From assembly GCA_013360215.1 (NCBI GenBank), contig JABWCP010000001.1, positions 153,144 through 217,143 of the forward strand: a DNA stretch of 64,000 bases, read 5' to 3'. The notes below the pieces were generated by a model. The model made no database searches and was not told the origin of the DNA. It saw only the letters and a list, made by a program, of their open reading frames with translations. Below, piece after piece: positions 26,993 to 34,500 of this stretch (position 1 is its first letter; every line of letters begins with the position of its first letter). Origin of the DNA: a bacterium. Its GTDB lineage: Bacteria; CLD3; SB21. Made by a program: the position numbers and the translations under genes.

Positions 26993-29269
26993 TCAAACGC
27001 GTCGTACGGCTGTGATTTCCCCTGTTTCCGCTTCGGTGACAGGGGCCACCGGAACAACTTGTTTCTGCAAATCTGCCAACCTGAAAACAACGCAAGTCAA
27101 ATCATCGTGTGTTTTCGCCGAACCGACAAATCGTTTTACGTCGGCTATAATTTTATCTTTAATAACTCCGGCCGGAAGATGCTCGACACCGTCAAGACAT
27201 TTACTGAGGCGCTCTTCACCGTACTCTTCATCCTTCGCATTTCGCGCTTCAACCAATCCGTCGCTGTACATGACAAATACATCCCGATCATCAATTCGTA
27301 TTGTCTTCTCTTCGATAGCTTGACGAAAAAGATTACCTTTATCCAATCCTAAGCCGATGCCGTTGGGCTGAATATAGGTTTTGACGCCATCGCGCATGTG
27401 CAGTAAAGGACAGTGGCCGGCCCGCGCAAAACGCAGTTCGCTCTTTGATATATCCACGTCCGCATATAGCAACGTAATAAACGATTTGCGATCAATCGTT
27501 CCAAAAAGTACGTCATTAACGGCGATCAAAAGGTCTTTAGGGGCGGAATAAATACCGGCTAAGGCTTGAATTATGCCTTTGATCTCTGCCATATAAAAAG
27601 CGGCCGAGGTACCCTTTCCGGAAACGTCGGCTACCGCAATTCCGCAGCGCCAGTCGGCCAGACGAACAAAATCATAATAATCACCCCCTACTTCATTGGC
27701 AGGCACTGTCGTCGCGCCGATATCAAGCGTCATTTTAGATAGGTCATGGCGTATATCGGGAATTTCCTGCGGTATAAGCTTCATCTGCACATCATGGGCG
27801 ATGCGCAATTCTTCCGCAAGACGTTCTTTTTCAAGTGACTCTTTGACCAAACGCGTGTTTTCGATAGCTACCGTCGTCTGATTGGCTAACGCTGATATGA
27901 TCGCAATGTCATCCTGATCAAATCCGAACGAAGTTGATTTGACGGCAAAAATAATCCCGAGCATACCATCCGACGTGATCAAAGGCACACCAATAAGCGA
28001 CTCGATGGGTGTGCGTTTCAGATCTTTTGTTCGTTTATCGCGTTTGACTTGATTGATCAAAATCGGCTGTTTGTTATTGATGATCCAATCCGTCGGTTCG
28101 GTCAGATAGTAATGGTGATGCTGATCGTTGGATGGTATCAATCTTGCATTTTCATGTTTAGAAAGAAATTTACGAAAGCTAACTTCGAGAAAATGAACCT
28201 GAAACGGTTCTCTCTGACGTACAGCCGCAAAATCAAAATGCGTACGGAAGGCAGGGTTTTTTGTATTGGCCAGTTCCAACCAACACGCATTGGCGCCTGT
28301 CGCATCGCACACCAATTCGGTCACGGAGACCACGATTTTTTCCACATCAAAGAGCGAATTGATCGTGCGACTCAGCGAGTAAATTGAATTGATTTCGCGA
28401 ACTTTTTTATCATAAATGGCGGCCGTCGGCAAGTGCAGCAGTGTATTGATCGTCGTACTGATACTATATACAAAAACAAAAACCGTCATTAAAAAAAGAA
28501 AACTCCCGGCTGTACGGCTATAGGAATACACCATGTCAGCATAGGTGGCACCACCACCGATCTCCGCACCCAAAAGTCCGGCCGAAATTAGGGTAAATAC
28601 CAACCCGCCGATAAATGTAAGAAACTTCTGACGTCGGTTGAGAACAGTTACCCATGTCACACGTCCCGCATTGATCAGAAGAAAAATAGTGGTAATAACA
28701 AGAAGGTTAAATGTGATGATGTGATTAGAGGACGGATCGTACTTCAGTGGCCGCCCCGTAATCGCGGTTGATAAGGCCGTCAAAGCACCAAAAAGTAAGA
28801 ACAAATGAAAAAAAGTAGCCGTATTCTTTTTTCGACGATAGAAAATCAATGTCTGCAAAATCCGAAGGCATGAACCCAGCGATAATACGGCCACGAATCC
28901 GATCACATGCGCGACTATGACACCTGACCATGTATAAGCTCTGAGTACATAGGAACCGGAGTAACGCGGCGTGAAAAAAACGGGTTGGGTGACGAGCGTC
29001 ATCAATAGGCCCACACCATAGATCGTTACAACGAAAAAAAGCGACAATCGCAATTTTTGTGTGATACTGATTGATTCAAATCGAGGATAATTAAACGCTA
29101 CGTACAAAACCAAAGCAATAATAGCAATACTCAGAAGTTCACTGCCCCAGTCCCCTGCACTAAAACGAATTTTCGCATAGAACATAAACGAATTGAGAAT
29201 CACTCCGATCACGAAGAGAATCGGAATAAAAATCAATGCGACACGAAACAATTTGTTCTTAGGATCCAT
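26993..29269 (-). CDS. Polytopic membrane GAF/PP2C phosphatase (RsbU-like)
   Basis: 758 residues. The first 290 or so hold about eight hydrophobic segments. A GAF domain (about 320-480, VPLITSDGMLGIIFAVKS) and a helical linker (LEKERLAEELRIAHDVQMKLIPQEIP) lead to the PP2C/SpoIIE domain. Catalytic aspartates are in EVGGDYYDF, VADVSGKGTS, MYSDGLVEA and THDDLTCVVF. It most likely dephosphorylates the STAS protein encoded next to it when a membrane or cytoplasmic signal is sensed. The multi-span membrane sensor part is unusual compared with the soluble RsbU of Bacillus. It is the first gene of a seven-gene minus-strand run. Confidence 0.92.
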   Translation of the reverse strand: MDPKNKLFRVALIFIPILFVIGVILNSFMFYAKIRFSAGDWGSELLSIAIIALVLYVAFNYPRFESISITQKLRLSLFFVVTIYGVGLLMTLVTQPVFFTPRYSGSYVLRAYTWSGVIVAHVIGFVAVLSLGSCLRILQTLIFYRRKKNTATFFHLFLLFGALTALSTAITGRPLKYDPSSNHIITFNLLVITTIFLLINAGRVTWVTVLNRRQKFLTFIGGLVFTLISAGLLGAEIGGGATYADMVYSYSRTAGSFLFLMTVFVFVYSISTTINTLLHLPTAAIYDKKVREINSIYSLSRTINSLFDVEKIVVSVTELVCDATGANACWLELANTKNPAFRTHFDFAAVRQREPFQVHFLEVSFRKFLSKHENARLIPSNDQHHHYYLTEPTDWIINNKQPILINQVKRDKRTKDLKRTPIESLIGVPLITSDGMLGIIFAVKSTSFGFDQDDIAIISALANQTTVAIENTRLVKESLEKERLAEELRIAHDVQMKLIPQEIPDIRHDLSKMTLDIGATTVPANEVGGDYYDFVRLADWRCGIAVADVSGKGTSAAFYMAEIKGIIQALAGIYSAPKDLLIAVNDVLFGTIDRKSFITLLYADVDISKSELRFARAGHCPLLHMRDGVKTYIQPNGIGLGLDKGNLFRQAIEEKTIRIDDRDVFVMYSDGLVEARNAKDEEYGEERLSKCLDGVEHLPAGVIKDKIIADVKRFVGSAKTHDDLTCVVFRLADLQKQVVPVAPVTEAETGEITAVRRV

Positions 29270-29381
29270 GCAACCCGTTTTAATTTCAAAAATGCTATCT
29301 AAGCTGGCATACGCAAAAATAACACATAGGTTTCCAATAATATGAACTTACGATAGGCCGATTACGATTTCAATACGAAAC

Positions 29382-30359
29382 TCACGCGCCTATACGAAGG
29401 ATGATTTTTCCGATATTAAGATTTGACTTCATTCGCATATGAGCGGCCTCCGCGTCAAACCATGAATATTCCGAGTCAATAATCGGACGAAATAAACCGG
29501 AAGTGAAATGCGGCATGATCAGTTCTCTTATACTTTTGGTCAGATCTGATTTTTCTTCATGTGATTTGTTACGCAACGTGGAGCCGATAATGGAAATGTT
29601 TTTGGTCAATAATGTACCCGTCGGTAAATTGGAAGACGTACCGCCTAATAGCCCGATTACGACGATGCGCGCCTTGTTGTTAGCGATGTCCACGTGATGT
29701 GACATATTTTCCCCGCCAACGGTATCCAATATGACATCCACGCCGCCACTACGCGTCTTTATAAGATTCCAAAAATCTTTGGAGTGATAATCAAATACAA
29801 AATCGGCGCCTAATTCATAACAAAAGCGCATTTTCTCCGAGTCGCCGACAGAGGCTATGATCTTTGCATCTAAATTTTTAGCTAGTTGTATAGCCGCAGT
29901 TCCTACCCCACTTGCACCGGAATGAATGAGGGTGACTTCTCCGGCTTTGAGTTGAGCGATCGGAACAAGATTGAGATACGCGGTAAACCACGCTTCCGGT
30001 ATCGCTGCAGCCTGAGCAAAACTCAGGTTTTCCGGTATCGGTATGATCATGGTCTCATGAACAACTACTTTTTCTGCATATCCGCAGCCCGGCAAAAGAG
30101 CACACACCCGTTGCCCTGGGCTCCACTGCGTCACATTTGAGCCCACTGAAAGAATAATGCCGGCACATTCCAATCCCAAAATATCGGGAACACCTGCCGG
30201 CGGCGGATAAAGCCCACGCCGCTGGAGCAGATCAGCACGATTGAGAGCTGTAGCTTTGATTGCGATCAATACATCATTCGGATGAACTATGGGTTCATCG
30301 ACTTCGCCGATAACCAACCGTGATGTATTTTTTTCACGTTCTACGAGTATGGCTTTCAT
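29382..30359 (-). CDS. NAD(P)H:quinone oxidoreductase, zinc-free MDR family
   Basis: 325 residues from the ATG at 30359; a TTG two codons earlier is a worse start. The medium-chain dehydrogenase fold is clear, with LNRADLLQRRGLYPPPAGVPDILGLE near the N-terminus, as in the PIG3/TP53I3-type quinone oxidoreductases. The NADP-binding segment is LIHSGASGVGTAAIQLAKN. The zinc ligands of alcohol dehydrogenases are absent. Members reduce quinones or enones with NADPH. It stands alone, 112 bases upstream of the RsbU-like gene on the same strand. The true substrate is unknown. Confidence 0.9.
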   Translation of the reverse strand: MKAILVEREKNTSRLVIGEVDEPIVHPNDVLIAIKATALNRADLLQRRGLYPPPAGVPDILGLECAGIILSVGSNVTQWSPGQRVCALLPGCGYAEKVVVHETMIIPIPENLSFAQAAAIPEAWFTAYLNLVPIAQLKAGEVTLIHSGASGVGTAAIQLAKNLDAKIIASVGDSEKMRFCYELGADFVFDYHSKDFWNLIKTRSGGVDVILDTVGGENMSHHVDIANNKARIVVIGLLGGTSSNLPTGTLLTKNISIIGSTLRNKSHEEKSDLTKSIRELIMPHFTSGLFRPIIDSEYSWFDAEAAHMRMKSNLNIGKIILRIGA

Positions 30360-30550
30360 AAGCAATTAACAACAGTTAAAAGTAATGATACTTTCAAATC
30401 TAAAAAAATAATAAATAACCTATGAAATTTTGCATGTTGTGATATACGTCACAGCACGAGCGAAGCATTTATAATAGCTTGAAAACCGAAGTGTCGCTAT
30501 ATCAAATCTAAGACATTTTTATTTAATTTCAACTAAAACAAAAACTTAAA
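30360..30550. other. Intergenic region between divergent quinone-oxidoreductase and sigma-factor genes
   Basis: AT-rich. It contains GCTTGAAA at 30478-30485, but the best -10 at 17 bases (TCAAAT) is weak. It also holds an 18-base element (30481-30498) that recurs with one change in the leader of the STAS gene. No other structure was seen. Confidence 0.3.
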
Positions 30551-31312
30551 ATGAACGTTGGCACACAACATAATGTCTCTGATAAGAAGCTCAATGCTTC
30601 AAGTAAGAGTGGTGTGGTGTGGCCTGCTCTGACTGAACGTGAGATTATACGTATTGCTGTTGAAGATGCAGCCCGTTTTGAACCCGCAATGTCGGAAATA
30701 TGGGAACGCTACAAAAAACGTTTGTATCTTTATATAAAATATAAACTCAATATTAATAAAGGTTTTGAAACTGATAAAGAACGTTACATTATCGAAGATA
30801 TTCTTCAGAATACCTTTTGTGATGTTCTAGAAAACCTTAATGAATATAATCCTCAATATGAAGTTTCAACATGGATTTATAATATTTGTAACAAGCATAT
30901 TGTACGTTATATCCGCGAAGTTCAAAAATATCAAGGACGTACGATAGCTATCGAAGACGAATCCGTCGAGGTTATCCGACTATCCTCTGACTCTGTGAAG
31001 CCTGACCAAGAATTCGAAGTAAAAGAATTTGAACGAATCATAACCTTTTTTGTAAAATCATTACAGCACAAAGCAGATCAGGAAGTGTTCCTTTTGTATT
31101 TACAGAATTTACATAATCATAACATTTCCGATCTTTTGGGTAAAACGCAAGACGCGGTACGAGCCCGGCTCAATCGCGTGATCAAACGGTTCAAAAAATT
31201 TATGACTAAGCAGTATCCGGAATATCTAAATTCAACGATGCTGTCGCAAATCAAAAATCTTTCGTTTGGTTCGGCCAATACCGAAAATGATTTTTCACCT
31301 GAAAGAGGATAG
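30551..31312 (+). CDS. ECF-like RNA polymerase sigma factor
   Basis: 253 residues, long for an ECF factor because of an N-terminal extension of about 45 residues. Sigma region 2 is visible (WERYKKRLYLYIKYKL, then EDILQNTFCDVLENL and STWIYNICNKHIVRYIRE). Region 4 is also visible (QEVFLLYLQNLHNHNISDLLGKTQDAVRARLNRVIKRFKKF). No sigma-1 or sigma-3 domain was recognised. The adjacent downstream gene, 14 bases away, is probably its partner or regulator. Genes controlled by it cannot be told, though autoregulation is common in this family. Confidence 0.88.
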   Translation: MNVGTQHNVSDKKLNASSKSGVVWPALTEREIIRIAVEDAARFEPAMSEIWERYKKRLYLYIKYKLNINKGFETDKERYIIEDILQNTFCDVLENLNEYNPQYEVSTWIYNICNKHIVRYIREVQKYQGRTIAIEDESVEVIRLSSDSVKPDQEFEVKEFERIITFFVKSLQHKADQEVFLLYLQNLHNHNISDLLGKTQDAVRARLNRVIKRFKKFMTKQYPEYLNSTMLSQIKNLSFGSANTENDFSPERG

Positions 31313-31326
31313 GTGGTAAGCGGATT

Positions 31327-32400
31327 ATGAAGCAACTTCAAAACAAAATCGAAGTTACGGCTGACGAACTGTTTGAACAGTTTGTTCGCGAACTGGAAAA
31401 TTACAGCACGAACGGCGTTGTTCGTTCGTTTGAAACGGACCGTCTCTGGCCGCTTGCTCAGCACTACATTGCGCAATGCGCGCCCATGCAAGAGCGCATG
31501 GATTTAGAAGAACGAATTCGCCTTCTTTTAGCATCGAAATATCAGTACACTTTGCAGGAATCCCGATTAAAACTCAGTGAAAATTTAGAACAAAGTATCA
31601 AAGAAAAAATCAGGGCCTTAGTCAAATCTAATATAGAAAATGCCGGTAAATTTGCTGCGTTGGCTTTCAATTGGACGGTCTTAAAGCCTTTGCAGTTTGC
31701 AAAGGATATTTTACAGCCAGTCGCAACCAATGCTATGCTTACCTATGCCGTAGCGATTCAACCATCATTCACACCGGCTATGGATGCGATAAAATTAGAG
31801 TCTAAAATCCAAGCCTCGCATGTAGAAGTTGCTGACGAAATTAAGACTGATTTTTCACGAGTTTATGAACTACCAAGTGTAAAAACATACTCTAATGAAG
31901 ATCTGAATGCTATGAACGCCGGAGCCAATACACTGGCAGACGAAAAAGCTCCGATAATTCAGAAAAATGTAAATAAGACGTATCACATAACACCTGTACA
32001 ATCATCTCTTAAAGAGACTTCTAAGTTGACCATTGATGTGGAACGCGCTCGGTTGATTCCGGAGACCATACCTTCAGTGACTTCTTCCCCCGTCTCTTAC
32101 GACCGTACACGGCGTGAGTTGCGATCAATCGGTGAAGTTCAGCAAACTATCGGCCTGCATGAAAATAAGATTTTTAGTTGTTATCAGTCATATCGCAAAA
32201 CTTCAAATAGAAAAAATGGACGTGTCGCCGTTAAGTTTTTAGTTTCGAGTAAAGGTGTGATCAAGGATGTACAGGTAACAGCTAATAGCTTTAACCGGCA
32301 AATGGCGGACCGCATTGTGGTCCAACTCAAAGCTATCAAGTTTAGCGAAGTAGAATCACGCCATGGCGACCAGACTATATACCATACGTTCTATTTCTGA
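31327..32400 (+). CDS. Protein with AgmX/TonB-like C-terminal domain, partner of the sigma factor
   Basis: 357 residues. The last 85 or so (HENKIFSCYQSYRK...GRVAVKFLVSSKGVIKDVQVT...VVQLKAIKFSEVE) match the AgmX/PglI C-terminal module. That module is related to TonB C-domains and is common in delta-proteobacteria and FCB genomes. The N-terminal 140 residues are helical with an HYIAQC element that only partly recalls the HxxxC of zinc-binding anti-sigma factors. There is only a weak hydrophobic stretch (about 115-150), not a clear transmembrane helix. Its position 14 bases after the sigma gene suggests an anti-sigma role, but this is inference. I do not recognise the middle region. Confidence 0.75.
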   Translation: MKQLQNKIEVTADELFEQFVRELENYSTNGVVRSFETDRLWPLAQHYIAQCAPMQERMDLEERIRLLLASKYQYTLQESRLKLSENLEQSIKEKIRALVKSNIENAGKFAALAFNWTVLKPLQFAKDILQPVATNAMLTYAVAIQPSFTPAMDAIKLESKIQASHVEVADEIKTDFSRVYELPSVKTYSNEDLNAMNAGANTLADEKAPIIQKNVNKTYHITPVQSSLKETSKLTIDVERARLIPETIPSVTSSPVSYDRTRRELRSIGEVQQTIGLHENKIFSCYQSYRKTSNRKNGRVAVKFLVSSKGVIKDVQVTANSFNRQMADRIVVQLKAIKFSEVESRHGDQTIYHTFYF

Positions 32401-32440
32401 TCGAATTATTTGAGAAAATAAGTAGAGAGGGGTTACTTTT

Positions 32441-32731
32441 ATGCTGGAGTACATGCTACTCAAGTACGGGCTTATTTATATGCCGGCTTCGATCAATATT
32501 ATCGCCAAACGTATCGGGATATCCGAAACCGATCGCAATCTTGAGGTTCTCAAAAAAGAATTGGATAAACTGGTTTCAAAGAAAAAGGCCTATCGCTCCG
32601 GCAACCGCTATGCGATAGATGCCGAAGGCGCACGCGCCATTTCAGAATACCAAGATCCTAAAAAACTGCAGGAAAAACCTAATCCGGAAAACTTTAAAAA
32701 AATTTTTAAGCAGTATTCTGTCGCACGCTAG
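32441..32731 (+). CDS. Small protein with winged-helix-like N-terminus
   Basis: 96 residues, 41 bases after the AgmX-type gene, with an AGAGAGG site upstream. Residues 1-60 (INIIAKRIGISETDRNLEVLKKELDKLVSKKKAYRSGNRYAI) look like a helix-turn-helix with a wing. The basic, lysine-rich C-terminus has no recognisable domain. It could be a DNA-binding regulator of the operon. A strong terminator follows it, so it is the last gene of the sigma-factor operon. Confidence 0.7.
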   Translation: MLEYMLLKYGLIYMPASINIIAKRIGISETDRNLEVLKKELDKLVSKKKAYRSGNRYAIDAEGARAISEYQDPKKLQEKPNPENFKKIFKQYSVAR

Positions 32732-32753
32732 GAAAAACGTGCGAATTTTAAGA

Positions 32754-32784
32754 AAGCCTAACGATAACCGTTAGGCTTTTTTCG
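32754..32784 (+). terminator. Terminator of the sigma-factor operon
   Basis: AAGCCTAACG/CGTTAGGCTT perfect 10-bp stem with a 5-base loop and TTTTTTC tail. The 3' half overlaps the last codons of the convergent gene ending at 32771. Confidence 0.85.
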
Positions 32785-33133
32785 TTTTAGAGGATTTTGC
32801 TTTGTTTGTACGAACCGCCGATTTCTTTTCGGTATTTGCTCGTTTTGGCAAATCAACTACTACTGAAACCAAGCAATTTTCCGTACCAAAAGGATTGGTT
32901 TTACGCGGTGCTTTATCATCTACCATCCAGGCTTTTTTATTAACACGATAAAGAAATTCGTACTCGCCCGTCGGCAATTTTAATGTTATAGACCAGTTAC
33001 CTGATTTATCTTTTTTGAGAGAATGTTTATCTTCATCCCAACCGTTAAAATTTCCTAAAAGATTGACCGATTCCGCCTCGCTTAAATGAACAGAAAAAGT
33101 CGTCTTCCCCGTTTTAGAGTCTACCATTACCAT
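32771..33133 (-). CDS. Glycogen-binding-like (CBM48/isoamylase E-set) domain protein
   Basis: 120 residues, one early-set domain with the sugar-binding pattern of AMPK-beta/CBM48: VNLLGNFNGWDEDKHSLKK, GNWSITLKLPTGEYEFLYRV and WMVDDKAP. A lysine-rich tail follows. Stand-alone domains like this are common in FCB bacteria and are thought to tether regulators or enzymes to glucan, but the partner is not visible here. A promoter match lies 38 bases upstream. Confidence 0.85.
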   Translation of the reverse strand: MVMVDSKTGKTTFSVHLSEAESVNLLGNFNGWDEDKHSLKKDKSGNWSITLKLPTGEYEFLYRVNKKAWMVDDKAPRKTNPFGTENCLVSVVVDLPKRANTEKKSAVRTNKAKSSKTKKA

Positions 33134-33170
33134 AAATTGCTTCCTCTCATTTTAGATAAATAACTTAATG

Positions 33171-33199
33171 AATATACCTACAAATCATAAAAACACAAG
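33171..33199 (-). promoter_or_regulatory. Promoter of the CBM48 gene
   Basis: Minus-strand GCTTGTGT, 16-base spacer, TATATTC. Confidence 0.4.
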
Positions 33200-33275
33200 C
33201 AAAAGCCGAAAAAATTACAAAATTCATGCGATTTCACGGTGTTTACCCGACAAAAATATACGTTTTTATAAAATT

Positions 33276-33306
33276 CTTGACTTTGGATATGCCATTCTCT
33301 ACTTTG
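33276..33306 (+). promoter_or_regulatory. Promoter of efp
   Basis: CTTGACT, 17-base spacer, TACTTTG. About 49 bases before the efp start codon. Confidence 0.5.
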
Positions 33307-33355
33307 AGCGGTCTAAAAAATACAATCGTTTACTTTCTTTAGGATTCAGATTTAC

Positions 33356-33922
33356 ATGGCAGGTGTCGCCGATTTTCGTACAGGTATGACCATTTTGATG
33401 GATGGTAATCTTTTTGTTGTTACTGAGTTTCAACATCGCAATCCAGGCAATTGGCGCGCTTTTGTCGTCGCTAAATTAAAAAATGTTCGCACCGGGCGAG
33501 TGATCGAAAAAACATTTCGTTCGCACGATAAATTAGAAGAAGTACGCGCCGAAAGCAAAAACATGGCCTACCTCTATTCCGATGGCGACATGATGTACTT
33601 TATGGATAACGAATCATTTGAACAAGTCGGTATACCCCGTGAATCTGTCGGTGAGGCGGCCAATTACCTGAAAGAAGGTATAGCGCCGGCTATTCTTTTT
33701 TATGAAGGCAATGCCGTCAGTATCGAAATGCCTATCACCGTTGAATTAAAAATCACAAGTACGGTTCCTGGAGTCAAGGGTGATACCGTGACCGGAGGCA
33801 CCAAACCGGCAACCTTGGAGTCCGGTGCTGTAGTCAATGTACCTCTTTTTATCAATGAAGGCGATACGGTGAAAGTTGACACCCGCTCCGGTGATTATCT
33901 CGAACGCGTCAATACGAAATAA
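33356..33922 (+). CDS. efp: Elongation factor P with asparagine at the modification-loop tip
   Basis: 188 residues, the normal length, with three beta-barrel domains. EF-P helps ribosomes stalled at consecutive prolines. The loop that normally reads PGKG (modified lysine) or PGRG (rhamnosylated arginine) reads P30-G31-N32-W33-R34-A35-F36, so an asparagine occupies the tip. Such non-Lys/Arg forms are known as a minority, but the biochemistry is less clear. No epmA, epmB or earP gene is nearby, which is consistent with no canonical modification. accB follows after 29 bases. Confidence 0.95.
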   Translation: MAGVADFRTGMTILMDGNLFVVTEFQHRNPGNWRAFVVAKLKNVRTGRVIEKTFRSHDKLEEVRAESKNMAYLYSDGDMMYFMDNESFEQVGIPRESVGEAANYLKEGIAPAILFYEGNAVSIEMPITVELKITSTVPGVKGDTVTGGTKPATLESGAVVNVPLFINEGDTVKVDTRSGDYLERVNTK

Positions 33923-33951
33923 ATCTTCTGCACAAACGGAGAGAGAAACGC

Positions 33952-34479
33952 ATGGATCTCAAAGACTTGAAAAATCTCATCAAAATGGTAGATGAGAGTA
34001 ATGTCAATGAAGTCGAAATAGAGCAAGACAATGCCAAAACCAAAGGACGCCTGAAGATACGGATAAGCAAATCCGGTACGACACATGCCATGGCTGTCGT
34101 TCAACATTCGGCTCCGATGGCTATGCCGCACCATGTACCGACACAACATCTTCCCCCGCCGGCTGTCCAATTTGAAAGCCAAGAGACGATAGAAAAATCT
34201 AAATCTGAAAGACCGGCCGGAGCCGTGGAGCAAGGCAACTTTATAGAGGTTAAGTCTCCTATTGTCGGCACTTTTTACCGTTCGCCCGCACCCGACGCCG
34301 ATGTCTATGTTCAAGTGGGCTCTTCGGTCAAACCCGGGCAGACGCTTTGTATTATCGAAGCGATGAAAATAATGAACGAAATCGAATCTGAATCGTCCGG
34401 TAAAATCGCCAAGATCCTCGTAGAAAACGGCCAACCTGTGGAATACAATCAGACGCTTTTCTTGATCGAAAAAGCTTAA
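33952..34479 (+). CDS. accB: Biotin carboxyl carrier protein of acetyl-CoA carboxylase
   Basis: 175 residues. The biotinyl domain has the biotin-attachment motif CIIEAMKIMNE with acceptor Lys139. A Pro/Gln-rich flexible linker (about 50-95) connects it to the N-terminal dimer region. It carries carboxylated biotin between the AccC and AccAD activities in fatty-acid synthesis. The usual downstream accC is absent here; a histidine kinase gene follows instead, 21 bases away. The efp-accB neighbourhood itself is common. Confidence 0.93.
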   Translation: MDLKDLKNLIKMVDESNVNEVEIEQDNAKTKGRLKIRISKSGTTHAMAVVQHSAPMAMPHHVPTQHLPPPAVQFESQETIEKSKSERPAGAVEQGNFIEVKSPIVGTFYRSPAPDADVYVQVGSSVKPGQTLCIIEAMKIMNEIESESSGKIAKILVENGQPVEYNQTLFLIEKA

Positions 34480-34500
34480 TCCCCGGCGAGAATAAACGCC

